64,000 bases of DNA. Source: Hymenobacter jeollabukensis. GTDB taxonomy: Bacteria; Bacteroidota; Bacteroidia; Cytophagales; Hymenobacteraceae. The translations under genes and the position numbers were made by a program. Each line of letters starts with the position of its first letter. Within the stretch, counting starts at the first letter, position 1. Shown in pieces: positions 41,931 to 50,769 of this stretch. Where the stretch lies: assembly GCF_005771675.1 (NCBI RefSeq), contig NZ_VAJM01000008.1:1-64000 (forward strand), written 5' to 3'. The notes beneath the pieces were generated by a model. The model was not told the origin of the DNA, did no database searches, and was given only the letters and a program-made list of their open reading frames with translations.

Positions 41931-43535
41931 ATGTCCGCTTCCCCCGTTTCCCTCGATCAGGCCCCGTTTCAGAACTCCTTCGCCGATGCGCTGCGCGCCG
42001 ACCCCTCGCGCGAGTTGCAGCCCCGGCAGGTGCCCGGCTACCACTACTCGCCCGTGACGCCCACCGCCGTGCGCGACCCGCACCTGCTGGCCTGGTCCGA
42101 GGAGCTGGCCGCCGAGCTGGGCCTGAGCCGCCCGCCCGAGCGGGGCGCGGCCGTGGAGGTGCTGGCCGGCAACCGCGTGCTGCCCTCCATGCGGCCCTTC
42201 GCGGCGCGCTACGGCGGGCACCAGTTCGGCAACTGGGCCGGGCAGCTCGGCGACGGCCGTGCCATAGCCCTGGGCGAACTGACCGCGCCCGACGGCCGCT
42301 CCTGGGAAATCCAGCTGAAGGGCGCCGGACCCACGCCCTACTCGCGCCGCGCAGATGGGCGGGCCGTGCTGCGCTCCTCCCTGCGCGAGTTTTTGTGCTC
42401 CGAGGCCATGCACCACCTCGGCGTGCCCACCACCCGGGCCCTGAGCCTGGTGGGCACCGGCGAGCAAGTGGTGCGCGACATGTTTTACGACGGCAATGCC
42501 CGCCCCGAGCCCGGCGCCGTGGTGGCACGCGTGGCGCCCTCGTTCGTGCGCTTCGGCAACTTCCAGATCCTGGCCGCCCACGGCGAAATCGAGCAGCTGC
42601 GCGAGTTGACCGACTACGTTATCGGCCGCTTCTACCCCGAGCTGGGCCCGCCCTCGGCCGACGCGTACGTGCGCTTTTTCGGGGAAGTGTGCCGGCGCAC
42701 GGCCGTGATGGTGGCGCACTGGATGACGGTGGGCTTCGTGCACGGGGTGATGAACACCGACAACATGAGCATCCTGGGCCTGACCATCGACTACGGCCCC
42801 TACGGCTGGCTGGAGCCCTACCAGCCCGGCTGGACGCCCAACACCACCGACTTCAGCACCTACCGCTACGCCTTCGGGCAGCAGCCGCGCGTGGCCCTCT
42901 GGAACCTGATGATGCTGGCCCAGGCCCTCAGCCCGCTGGTAGCCGACGTGCAGGCCCTGCGCCCGGCTCTCGACGAGTACGTGCGCCTCTTCACCTTCAC
43001 CCGCAACGCCCAGCTGCGCCGCAAGCTCGGCCTCACCCGCCAGGCTGATACCGACGACGCCCCGCTGCTCGACAGCCTGCTCGAAGCCCTGGCCGCCGCC
43101 GAAGTCGACATGACGGTGTTCTTCCGCCGCCTTGCCCACCAAGTGCCGGCCCTGCTCACAAGGCCCGCTGAGGAAGAGGAAGCCCTCGAAGCCCTGCTGA
43201 CGGCCGCCGCCTACCCCGAATCATCGGCCGAAGGGCTGCGGCAGCTGCGCGAGTGGCTGGGTCGCTACCTGGAGCGCCTGCGCCAGGAGCCCGCCGATGC
43301 GGCCGGCATCGGCGCCGGTATGCTGGCTGCCAACCCCAAGTACGTGCTGCGCAACTACCTCGCCGCCCAGGCCATCGAAGCGGCCGAAGCCGGCGACCTG
43401 ACCCCACTCAACCGCCTGTTCGAGGTGCTCAAACGGCCCTTTGACGAGCAGCCCGAGCACGACGACCTGGCCGCCAAGCGCCCCGACTGGGCCCGCGAAA
43501 AGCCCGGCAGCGCCACGCTTTCGTGCAGCTCCTAG
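41931..43535 (+). CDS. selO: Protein adenylyltransferase SelO
   Basis: The 534-residue product is a SelO/YdiU pseudokinase. Motifs include VLPSMRPFAARYGGHQFGNWAGQLGDGRA (Gly-rich region), LKGAGPTPYSRRADGRAVLRSSLREFL, VLVRVAPSFVRFGNFQ-like text and GFVHGVMNTDNMSILGLTIDYGPYGW, which bears the metal-binding Asp. The protein ends SCSS, the conserved C-terminal Cys-Ser-Ser of bacterial SelO. It transfers AMP from ATP to Ser/Thr/Tyr of proteins, with roles in oxidative-stress response. The start MSASPVSL is chosen at the first ATG before the conserved N-terminus. It is divergent from the AraC gene, with the composite repeat between. Confidence 0.96.
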   Translation: MSASPVSLDQAPFQNSFADALRADPSRELQPRQVPGYHYSPVTPTAVRDPHLLAWSEELAAELGLSRPPERGAAVEVLAGNRVLPSMRPFAARYGGHQFGNWAGQLGDGRAIALGELTAPDGRSWEIQLKGAGPTPYSRRADGRAVLRSSLREFLCSEAMHHLGVPTTRALSLVGTGEQVVRDMFYDGNARPEPGAVVARVAPSFVRFGNFQILAAHGEIEQLRELTDYVIGRFYPELGPPSADAYVRFFGEVCRRTAVMVAHWMTVGFVHGVMNTDNMSILGLTIDYGPYGWLEPYQPGWTPNTTDFSTYRYAFGQQPRVALWNLMMLAQALSPLVADVQALRPALDEYVRLFTFTRNAQLRRKLGLTRQADTDDAPLLDSLLEALAAAEVDMTVFFRRLAHQVPALLTRPAEEEEALEALLTAAAYPESSAEGLRQLREWLGRYLERLRQEPADAAGIGAGMLAANPKYVLRNYLAAQAIEAAEAGDLTPLNRLFEVLKRPFDEQPEHDDLAAKRPDWAREKPGSATLSCSS

Positions 43536-43583
43536 CCGCTGAGCCAACCGCGCCCGTGCAGCCAGCCACGCGGTACACCCAGA

Positions 43584-43625
43584 ACGGCCCGCTCTTCGCG
43601 CCGGAGTAGCGCGCGAGCGGGCCGT
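43584..43625. terminator. Hairpin between SelO and T9SS type B genes
   Basis: An 11-bp perfect stem (ACGGCCCGCTC / GAGCGGGCCGT) with an internal GCGC palindrome lies between convergent genes. No T-run is seen. Confidence 0.6.
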
Positions 43626-43650
43626 GGTCTGGGCAGCCGGTAAGTAGCGG

Positions 43651-46413
43651 CTAACGGACGACCTCCAGTTGTCCTTTGTAGGCGGTGCTGCCCTGGCGCA
43701 GGCGGTAGAAGTAGGTGCCGGGCGGGGCGTCGGCGCCCCAGTCGTGGCGGTAGTCGGCCGTGCGGTAGACCTGCGTGCCCCAGCGGTTGTAGATTTCCAA
43801 CTGCCAGGCGCCCTTGGTCAGGCCGGGTACCACGAACCGGTCATTCCGTCCGTCGCCGTTGGGGGTGATGACGTTGGGCAGCAGCAGGCAACTCTGGTAG
43901 CGCACGCGCCGGCTCACGGTGCGCGTGTCGCAAAGCGAAGTAACGGTCAGCGCGTAGGTGCCGGGCTCGGTGACGGTGAGCGTGGGGCCGGTGGAGCCGT
44001 CGGCCCAGCGGTAGCCGAGGCCCGGGCCGGAGAGGGCCGGGGCGCGCAGCACCAGCGGCTGTTCCAGGCACAGCGTCGTGTCGGGGCCGAGCGAGAAGGC
44101 GGGCGCCAGCGGAGCCGCCTGCACCAGCAGCGAGTCGCGGCTGGTGCAGCCGCCGGCGTAGGTGAGGAGCACCGCGTACCGACCTGGTTGGGTAACGGTA
44201 ATATCGGGCGTGGTGGCGCCGGTGTTCCAGCGGTAGCTGAGCGCGTCGGGGTTCAGGGCCGTGAGCTGCAGCGCGGTGCCGGAGCAGAGCAAGGTGTCGC
44301 CGCTTACCGACGCGACGCTGGCCACCGGCGGCCCCACGGTATGCGTAGCCGTGCGGCGGCAGCCATCGGCGAAAGTGGCCGTGACGGTGTAAGTGCCGTG
44401 GGTGCCGACGAGCAGCGTGGCCCCGGTGGCCCCGGTGCTCCACAGGTAGCCTGTCGCAGGACTGCCGGTGGCCGCGGCGGTGAGCGTAGTGCTCTGCCCG
44501 GGGCACAGCTGCTGGCGCCCACCGATGCTCACCGCGTTGGTCACCAGGGTAGCAGTGGCCGTGACGGCGCAGCCGCTGCCGTAGCGGGCCGTCACGGAAT
44601 ACGTTCCGGCCTGCGTCACGGAAATGCTCGGCGTGGTAGCACCCGTGCTCCACTGGTAGCTGCCAGCGCCGGGCGCCACGGCCGTCAGGGTCAGCATCGT
44701 GCCGGGGCAGAGCGCGGTGGCGCCCGTAATCTGCACGCTCGGACTGATGCTACGCACCCGGATGCGTTCCGTGAGGGTGTAGCCGCCGCGAAAGGTGGCC
44801 GTCACGGAGTAGGTACCGGGCGTCGTCACCGTGATGCTGGCGGTGGTGGCGCCGGTGCTCCACAGGTAGCCCGTCACGGCGCCCGTGGTTTGGGCCGAGA
44901 GCTGCACCTGACCGCCCTGGCAGAGCAGGGTGTCGCCCGTGAGCTGGAGTGAGGGCGGTGGCAGGGCCCGGGTTAGGTAGGTGTAGCCGAAGGCGCCGGG
45001 CAGCGTAATACCCTGGCCAAAATCCAGCAGCGGCGAGTTGTAGTCGCCCGCCACGCTGGGAGTGGTGCTGCCCGGCGGCAAGGCAATGCTGTTGGCCACG
45101 TCCCCGCCCGTCCCGCGGATCGGCAGGGCCCAGCGCCAGTTGCCGTCGGCGTCGAGCCGGGCCACGAACCCGTCGTTGAGGCCCGCGGTGGTCAACGTGG
45201 AGGAGCCCAGCTGCAACGAGCCAAGAAAGCTGCCGCAGACGTAGCTGTTGCCGGCCGCGTCCAGCGTCAGAGCATTCGGGTACCACTGATTAACGCTGGT
45301 GAGGGCACCCGGCCTGACCCATTGGTAGCCGCCGTTGGGGTCCAGCCGGGCCACGTAGCCGGTGGCGGGAGTGACGCTGGTAAGCGTGATGCCGCCGAAG
45401 CTGTAGGTACCGCTGAAGCTGCTGGCGAACCGGCAGCTGCCGCTGGCGTCCACGGCCAGCGCGGATTTGTAGACGTACCGATAACCCGAATAGACATTGC
45501 CGCTGGGTACCAGCCAGCGGTAGTTGCCCTGCGCATCCAGCTTGCTCACGAAAGTGCCGGCTGCGGTCATCATCTGCGTGCCAAAACGGTTGTTGCTGCC
45601 CTCGCAGAAACCAGTCACGTACACGTTGCCCTGGGCATCGAGGGCAATGGCGGTGCCTCCATCACTGTTCTGCCCCCCGCCCGCCACGGCCCAGCCCCAG
45701 TTGCCCTGCGCATCGATGCGGGCTACGTACGCATCGGTATTGAATGTGGGCCGATACGGGTATACGTTGGTCAGCGTGGTGCTGCCGAAGGTGGCGGCGT
45801 CCCAGAAATGCCCGGTGATGTAGGCCGTGCCCGCTGGGTCCACGGCAATATCACCCGCCAGGTGCGGGCCGGCCCCTCCCGGGCATTTGGCCCACAGCCA
45901 GTTGCCGTTGGGGTCCAGCTTCGCTACAAAGGCGGCAGTGCCCGGTACCTGATTGCGGACCACCGGGCTGGCGAGCGAAATGCTGCCAAAGGAGGCTGTC
46001 GTGCTGATGAAAAAGCCCGTGACGTACACGTTGCCGCGGGCATCGAGGGCCACGCCCAGGCCCGAGTCGTTGTTGTCGGCGCCGCCGGCCTGCCGCATCC
46101 AGAGCAGGTTGCCGCGGGCGTCGTACTTGGCCACATAGATGTCGGTGCCCAGGGGGGAGGCGACGACCGTATTGGTGCCAAACCGCACCGTGCCCACGAA
46201 GTCGCCGATTACGTAGGTATTACCAGCGGAATCGGTGGCCATGTCGAACACCCGCGAGCCGCGGTTGTCGCCCTGCACGGGCACGCCCACGTTGACGGCC
46301 CAATCAAATGAAGGTGCCTGAGCGCGGGCCCGGCCCGCACCGAAGAGGCAGCACAAAAGAATGCAGCTCACGCGAAGCTGCCGGAGTAAGCGATAAGACA
46401 ATGGAATCGGCAT
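43651..46413 (-). CDS. T9SS type B surface protein with SBBP repeats and Ig-like modules
   Basis: The 920-residue product has a signal peptide (LLRQLRVSCILLCCLFGAGRARAQ). An N-terminal half of SBBP-type beta-propeller repeats recurs as DMATDSAGNTYVIGDF, VALDARGNVYVTGFF and IALDAQGNVYVTGFC. Then come five or so Ig-like/PKD-like repeats with STGATTASITVTTPGTYSVTA in variants. The C-terminus is the type B sorting/gliding domain (LPNVITPNGDGRNDRFVVPGL, YNRWGTQVYRTADYRHDW, PGTYFYRLRQGSTAYKGQLEVVR). It is exported by the Por system and may act in adhesion or gliding. A 354-bp gap lies upstream. Confidence 0.9.
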   Translation of the reverse strand: MPIPLSYRLLRQLRVSCILLCCLFGAGRARAQAPSFDWAVNVGVPVQGDNRGSRVFDMATDSAGNTYVIGDFVGTVRFGTNTVVASPLGTDIYVAKYDARGNLLWMRQAGGADNNDSGLGVALDARGNVYVTGFFISTTASFGSISLASPVVRNQVPGTAAFVAKLDPNGNWLWAKCPGGAGPHLAGDIAVDPAGTAYITGHFWDAATFGSTTLTNVYPYRPTFNTDAYVARIDAQGNWGWAVAGGGQNSDGGTAIALDAQGNVYVTGFCEGSNNRFGTQMMTAAGTFVSKLDAQGNYRWLVPSGNVYSGYRYVYKSALAVDASGSCRFASSFSGTYSFGGITLTSVTPATGYVARLDPNGGYQWVRPGALTSVNQWYPNALTLDAAGNSYVCGSFLGSLQLGSSTLTTAGLNDGFVARLDADGNWRWALPIRGTGGDVANSIALPPGSTTPSVAGDYNSPLLDFGQGITLPGAFGYTYLTRALPPPSLQLTGDTLLCQGGQVQLSAQTTGAVTGYLWSTGATTASITVTTPGTYSVTATFRGGYTLTERIRVRSISPSVQITGATALCPGTMLTLTAVAPGAGSYQWSTGATTPSISVTQAGTYSVTARYGSGCAVTATATLVTNAVSIGGRQQLCPGQSTTLTAAATGSPATGYLWSTGATGATLLVGTHGTYTVTATFADGCRRTATHTVGPPVASVASVSGDTLLCSGTALQLTALNPDALSYRWNTGATTPDITVTQPGRYAVLLTYAGGCTSRDSLLVQAAPLAPAFSLGPDTTLCLEQPLVLRAPALSGPGLGYRWADGSTGPTLTVTEPGTYALTVTSLCDTRTVSRRVRYQSCLLLPNVITPNGDGRNDRFVVPGLTKGAWQLEIYNRWGTQVYRTADYRHDWGADAPPGTYFYRLRQGSTAYKGQLEVVR

Positions 46414-46767
46414 TGGTGACGGAAGGACGTAGCGCCGCTGCTACAAGCCGCGGCCGGCAATAAGCGCGTTCCTAACGACGTGGCGGCCCTTTTGGTCTTT
46501 TTAGGTAGAAAAAGCAGGCCATGAAAGTCCGCTGGCTTCCGCGCGAAAGTCAGCGGGCTGCTTCGTAACCCAAGGCAAATCAGTCGATAAACAGCCGCCA
46601 GAAGCCCGGCCACTAGCGTCACACGCCCTAGTGCTGGTGGCAACCGGGCTCGGGGCTGGGCGTAGCGCGGGCTTAGGCCTGGATTGCGCGATTGGCGCGC
46701 AACGACCATCAGAAGAACGGCCGGAACTACGAGCAGATGGCCGCGCGTGAGGCCGTGCCGCGGCCTG
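46414..46767. other. Intergenic region (354 bp) with weak palindromes
   Basis: No convincing gene is seen. It holds an imperfect stem around 46529-46560 (GTCCGCTGGCTTCC with GCGGGCTGC) and a palindrome TTGCGCGATTGGCGCGCAA near 46683-46701. Part may be a degenerate repeat. It should contain the minus-strand promoter for the T9SS type B gene, but no clear -7/-33 pair stands out. Confidence 0.4.
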
Positions 46768-47451
46768 CTACACCGTCAGCAGCAGCACCAGGGCGTCGTT
46801 GCTGAGGGCCTCCAACTCCACCTCAGCGGTACCCCATAAGGCCAAGGCATCTTTTTCGTGCAGCAGACGACCTTCCAGCTCGAAGGCGCCGGCCACCACA
46901 AAGGCAAACAGCCGGGCACCTTCAGCCAGGCGGCACACGGCCTCGTGGCGCCCGGCGAAGCGGCCCAGCTGCAGCGTAAAGTCCAGCCGGGCATCCGCCG
47001 CTACGATGGTGGCCAGCTGGTTGTCCAGCGCCTCGGGCGCGAAGGTGAAGCGCTGGGGCGCCGTGAGCGGCGTGGCAGTGTCGAGCCAGAGGTGCAGAAA
47101 GCTGATGACGTCGGCCGGGTAAGGGTTCTGAAAATGAACTTCGGCGTCGGCGGCCAGCGGCAGCAGCAGCGCTTCCCCCGCGTCGACGGGGGCCGGGTCG
47201 TGCTGCGGAGTGCTCACGCGCACGGCGCCGGTGATGGGCAGCACCAGCAACAACGCGGCCGTTTCGGCGCGGAGGCTGACCTGCTGCCCGCCGGCCAGCA
47301 GCTCGTCGTTCAGGGCGCGCAGGCGGCCTACGGGGCCCTTGTGCGCGTCGGCGTAAGGGCCGAAGCTCAGGGTGCTGTAGCGGCGAAACTGCGCGGTTTC
47401 CGTCAGCCCGCGCTGCTCGCCCAGAAAGATTTTACCGGGCGTCTGCTTCAT
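46768..47451 (-). CDS. Pirin-like bicupin protein
   Basis: The 227-residue product begins with GKIFLGEQRGLTETAQFRRYSTLSFG, the typical N-terminus of pirin/YhhW-like bicupins, followed by RLRALNDELLAGGQQVSLRAETAALLLVLPITGAV. The second half (FTLQLGRFAGRHEAVCRLAEGARLFAFVVAGAFELEGR) reads as a second cupin barrel. The metal-ligand His cluster of classical pirins is thin here, so enzymatic quercetinase activity is not certain. It is the second gene of a pair; the first overlaps its start by 20 bp in another frame. Confidence 0.72.
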   Translation of the reverse strand: MKQTPGKIFLGEQRGLTETAQFRRYSTLSFGPYADAHKGPVGRLRALNDELLAGGQQVSLRAETAALLLVLPITGAVRVSTPQHDPAPVDAGEALLLPLAADAEVHFQNPYPADVISFLHLWLDTATPLTAPQRFTFAPEALDNQLATIVAADARLDFTLQLGRFAGRHEAVCRLAEGARLFAFVVAGAFELEGRLLHEKDALALWGTAEVELEALSNDALVLLLTV

Positions 47452-47968
47452 CGGGCGGGGCGGGCAGCTGAAGGGAATGAATCGACAAAAACGGCTGCAG
47501 TGCCACCAGGTGCGTGGGCAGCCCCGCGCCGGCCGCCGCGGGCGGAGCCGTGGCTACCGACACCAGCAGGTAGGTGCCGATGGTATCGTGCCAGGTCAGC
47601 GCGTCGGAGTAGAAATTGACGGCCACCTGGTGGCGGCTGCGGTCCTGCAGGTCGGAGTTGATGAGCTCGAACTGAAACTGGCTGAACGGCAAAAAGCGCC
47701 GCCCCAGGTTGTCGACGATGTCGGGCACCAGCCCGCCGAGCTGCGACAAATAGCCCCGCACGGCCGCGCTGACCAGAAAATGCAGCCGCTCGGCCCCGGC
47801 CGCGTGCTGCAGCAGCTGCCCGAAGGTGCGGTACTGCCGCGCCGGGTCCACCGTCTGAGCCTGCAGCCGGAACTCCTGGTAGCTGTCCTCCCACACCAGC
47901 TTGTCCCAGGCGTGGCTGGCGCCGGCGTCGATGATTTTGCGGTAGCAGAGCGTGATGGTGCGGGCCAT
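47432..47968 (-). CDS. Unknown protein coupled to the pirin-like gene
   Basis: The 178-residue product starts ARTITLCYRKIIDAGASHAWDKLVWEDSYQEFRLQAQ. Aromatic, soluble-looking sequence with AERLHFLVSAAVRGYLSQLGG follows, and a C-terminal half with FQFELINSDLQDRSRHQVAVNFYSDALTWHDTIGTYLLVSVA. No signal peptide or membrane segment is present. I do not recognise a family. Translation of the downstream pirin-like gene probably depends on it because the stop and start overlap (20 bp). It is likely a partner, but nothing in the sequence tells its role. Confidence 0.65.
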   Translation of the reverse strand: MARTITLCYRKIIDAGASHAWDKLVWEDSYQEFRLQAQTVDPARQYRTFGQLLQHAAGAERLHFLVSAAVRGYLSQLGGLVPDIVDNLGRRFLPFSQFQFELINSDLQDRSRHQVAVNFYSDALTWHDTIGTYLLVSVATAPPAAAGAGLPTHLVALQPFLSIHSLQLPAPPDEADAR

Positions 47969-48080
47969 GAGGCGAAATGGTGAGGTGGTGAACTGGTGAG
48001 TTGATGTTCGGGAGGCCGGAACTGCGCATTTCGCGCCTTCAGAACGACACTCGCCATTTCACCACCTCACCATTTCGCCG

Positions 48081-48803
48081 TTACGCCGGGACGCCCAGCG
48101 CGATGGACAGTTGGAAGCCGTCGGTGGTGTTGCCGGTCACCGCAGCCAGCTCCAGGCTCACCCCGTCGCTGAACACGTTATCGGTGGCGTTGGTGGTGTA
48201 GCCGCTCAGGCCCTTGGCGTAGCCGTTGACGGCCGCCACGGCCGAGCCCGAACCTTCGGGAAAGGCAATCTGGGTGACTTTCAACGACTGCCCGCTGGCC
48301 GAGTACACGTGCACGTGGATGTGGGTGGCGCGGCCCGAGTACCAGCCCGGGAAGATGCTGGTGAAGGTGACCAGCCCGCTCGCATCAGTGGTTTGGCGCC
48401 CGCGCAGGAAGTGCACCGCCTGGTAGTTGGTCGACTGCATCCCGGTGCCGCCGTACTCCGAGTAGTTGCCCTCGGCGTCGCAGTGCCAGATGTCGACCAG
48501 GGCCCCGGCCAGGCCCGCGCAGCCGTTGTTGGTATTGGTGATGGTGATTTTGGCCGTGAGCAGGTGCCCGGCTTTGCCGTCGCGGATGTCGGCGCGCACG
48601 TAGGAGGCGGGCTGCTTGGTGGGGAAGGGCCCCTCGGTTTCGGTGGGCGCCACCGAGCAGCTGCCCCCGGAGCCGGTGGTACCGCCCGTCGTGGAGGAAC
48701 CCGCGGCGTCCGGCGTCACCTCGTCCTTGCCGCAGGCCGACAAGAGGGCAGGGGCCGACACCGCGCCGACCAGAAGGCTCTTCAGAAAGTGCTTGCGTTC
48801 CAT
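48081..48803 (-). CDS. Intradiol dioxygenase-like lipoprotein
   Basis: The 240-residue product is a lipoprotein (SLLVGAVSAPALLSAC, Cys24) followed by a Ser/Thr/Gly-rich linker and a catechol-type intradiol dioxygenase domain. Family marks are CSVAPTETEGPFP, VDIWHCDAEGNYSEYGG and FPGWYSGRATHIHVHV, giving candidate Fe(III) ligands Y114 or Y117, Y155, H161 and H163. The reaction would be ring cleavage of a catechol between hydroxyls with O2, but a surface-anchored form is unusual and may serve another substrate. The ATG gives the lipoprotein signal. It is divergent from the LRR-kinase gene across a 500-bp region with a perfect palindrome. Confidence 0.82.
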   Translation of the reverse strand: MERKHFLKSLLVGAVSAPALLSACGKDEVTPDAAGSSTTGGTTGSGGSCSVAPTETEGPFPTKQPASYVRADIRDGKAGHLLTAKITITNTNNGCAGLAGALVDIWHCDAEGNYSEYGGTGMQSTNYQAVHFLRGRQTTDASGLVTFTSIFPGWYSGRATHIHVHVYSASGQSLKVTQIAFPEGSGSAVAAVNGYAKGLSGYTTNATDNVFSDGVSLELAAVTGNTTDGFQLSIALGVPA

Positions 48804-49302
48804 AAGGGTAGCTGCGTTAGGGTGGCTGATTCGTTTAGTCAAAGTTGTATTTATCCTTTTTGTGGTGTGGCCTCGAATCGACCACCGGCACAATTGTGCC
48901 GACGAATACCGGAGCCGCATTTTACCGGCTGCACGGGTGGACAAGGGGAGGCGTAGGAGTGGTTTTGTAGCTGTAAAGCGTCTATTTGGTGACATGTAAC
49001 AATTTTACTCCCGGTTTGCGCCGCATTCAGGGCGGTCATTAGCCGACTGGCGTAAGGCCTGTTTCTCTTCTGTTCAGAGGGCGTAGTATGCTCAGGCTGG
49101 TGTTAGTAAATGGTACTTTGGTAGTTGGAGTCAGATCAATCTGCTCTGGCCGGCTCGTGGTCGGGGAAAAGCGCCGATTGGTCGATTGCGGCCCTTGTTC
49201 CGCCCGCGCCAATGCGCCGGCTTGCCTGCGAACCAGCGTCGAAGGGCCCGGGCTGCGCCTGCCTTGGGGCGGTTCCGGCCGCCGCTGCCGACCTTTGCCC
49301 CA
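48804..49302. other. Divergent intergenic region (499 bp) with 16-bp perfect palindrome
   Basis: No gene is supported. A perfect 16-bp palindrome CGGCACAATTGTGCCG sits at 48886-48901, 83 bp from the dioxygenase gene start, a good operator shape. The stretch 48960-49140 is locally AT-richer than the surroundings; GGTACTTTGG at about 49111-49120 is a weak -7 match for the plus-strand kinase gene, leaving a leader of about 180 nt. Confidence 0.45.
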
Positions 49303-50649
49303 ATGCATACCCTCGAACAGCTCCGCGCCGGGCAGCTAGCCGGTGCCACCCGCCTCGACCTCGCCGCCGGCCTCACGGAATTTCCGCGCGAAATATTTGA
49401 CCTCGCCGACACGCTGGAAGTTCTCAACCTCAGCGGCAACCGCCTGCGCACGCTGCCCGCCGATCTGCACCGCCTGCACCGGCTGCGCATCCTGTTCTGC
49501 TCCGACAACCTGTTCGAGGAAGTGCCCGCCTCGGTCGGCCAGTGCCCCGCGCTGAGCATGGTGGGCTTCAGGACCAACCAGATTCGCACCCTGCCCGCCG
49601 CCGCGCTGCCGCCCCAGCTGCGCTGGCTGATTTTGTCCAACAACCGGCTGCAGGCCCTGCCGCCCGAAATCGGGCGCTGCACGCGGCTGCAGAAGCTGAT
49701 GCTGGCCGGCAACGAGCTGCGCGAACTGCCCGCCGAGCTGGCCCAGTGCCACCACCTGGAGCTGCTGCGCCTGGCCGCCAACCGCCTCGACCACCTGCCG
49801 GCCTGGCTGCTGCGCATGCCGCGCCTGAGCTGGCTGGGCTACGCCGGCAACCCTTTCGCCGACCGCAGCGAAGCCGCCGTGCTGGCCCGCCACCCTACCC
49901 GCCAGATTCCCTGGCCCGAGCTGACGCTGGAGCAAAAGCTGGGCGAGGGCGCCTCGGGCGTGATTTCCCGGGCCGTGTGGCAGCCGGCCGGGGCGGAGCC
50001 GCAGACCGTGGCCGTGAAGCTGTTCAAGGGCGCCATCACCAGCGACGGGCTGCCCCGCAGCGAAATGGACGCCTACATCAGCGCCGGCCGCCACGCCAGC
50101 CTGATCGGGGTGGAAGGGCAGATAACCGGGCACCCGGCCGGCACCGAGGGGCTGGTGCTGACGCTCATCAGCCCGCGCTACGGCAACCTGGCCGGGCCGC
50201 CCAGCTTCGCCACCTGCTCCCGCGACGTGTACGAGGCCGCTACGCGCTTCACCCTGCCCGCCGCCTTGCGCATCGCCACGGGCATTGCCGGGGCCGCCGC
50301 GCACCTGCACGCGCAGGGCATCACCCACGGCGACCTGTACGGCCACAACATCCTGGTGGAGCCCGGCGGCCACGCCCTGCTCGGCGACTTTGGCGCGGCC
50401 AGCTTTTTCGAGCCCGACGACGCGGCCACGGCCCAGGGCCTGCAGGCCTTGGAAGTGCGGGCCTTCGGCTGCCTGCTGGAAGAGCTGCTGGAGCGCTGCG
50501 ACGTCGCTTCGGCCGCCGAGCAGGCCGCCCTGGCGCCGCTGTGGGCGCTGCAGCGCCAGTGCGGGCAGCCCGAAGTGGCGGCCCGCCCCACGTTTGCCGC
50601 TATCGAACGGGCACTGGCTGCTGCCGAGCCGGTTGCTTCCCTCGAATAG
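49303..50649 (+). CDS. Leucine-rich-repeat protein kinase (Ser/Thr-type)
   Basis: The 448-residue product joins about seven leucine-rich repeats (residues 15-185; LEVLNLSGNRLRTLP, LRWLILSNNRLQALP, LQKLMLAGNELRELP) to a protein kinase domain (210-448). Kinase features are LGEGASGV (213-220), VAVKLF with K239, HGDLYGHN (D344, N349) and GDFGAAS (D362). The catalytic loop has Gly in place of the usual Arg (HGD rather than HRD). Helix alphaC is plausible with E254. No membrane segment is seen, so it is cytoplasmic. It could phosphorylate proteins or small molecules; the LRRs likely bind a partner. The start is at MHTLEQLRAG, since no better in-frame start precedes the first repeat. Confidence 0.88.
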   Translation: MHTLEQLRAGQLAGATRLDLAAGLTEFPREIFDLADTLEVLNLSGNRLRTLPADLHRLHRLRILFCSDNLFEEVPASVGQCPALSMVGFRTNQIRTLPAAALPPQLRWLILSNNRLQALPPEIGRCTRLQKLMLAGNELRELPAELAQCHHLELLRLAANRLDHLPAWLLRMPRLSWLGYAGNPFADRSEAAVLARHPTRQIPWPELTLEQKLGEGASGVISRAVWQPAGAEPQTVAVKLFKGAITSDGLPRSEMDAYISAGRHASLIGVEGQITGHPAGTEGLVLTLISPRYGNLAGPPSFATCSRDVYEAATRFTLPAALRIATGIAGAAAHLHAQGITHGDLYGHNILVEPGGHALLGDFGAASFFEPDDAATAQGLQALEVRAFGCLLEELLERCDVASAAEQAALAPLWALQRQCGQPEVAARPTFAAIERALAAAEPVASLE

Positions 50650-50769
50650 GGGGGAATAATCAACAGGAACGTCAGGCTGCGGCGGCCTCGGCAGGACGTG
50701 TCGTTTGCTTGCTGACGACGCATCCCGGGGTTGGTTCGTAAAACCAGGTCGAAACCACTGTATTCCGCT

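Noticed and set aside
41726-43048. Plus-strand long frame overlapping the SelO gene in another register
   Set aside because: It is an Arg/Pro/Ala-rich shadow; the SelO frame has all family motifs and ends in the expected SCSS.
46368-46709. A 113-codon minus-strand frame in the gap before the pirin-like gene
   Set aside because: Poor codon pattern and overlap with the signal-peptide start of the T9SS protein; no recognised motif.
49039-49308. An 89-codon minus-strand frame in the gap before the LRR-kinase gene
   Set aside because: Arg/Pro/Thr-rich low-complexity sequence crossing the kinase start; no support.
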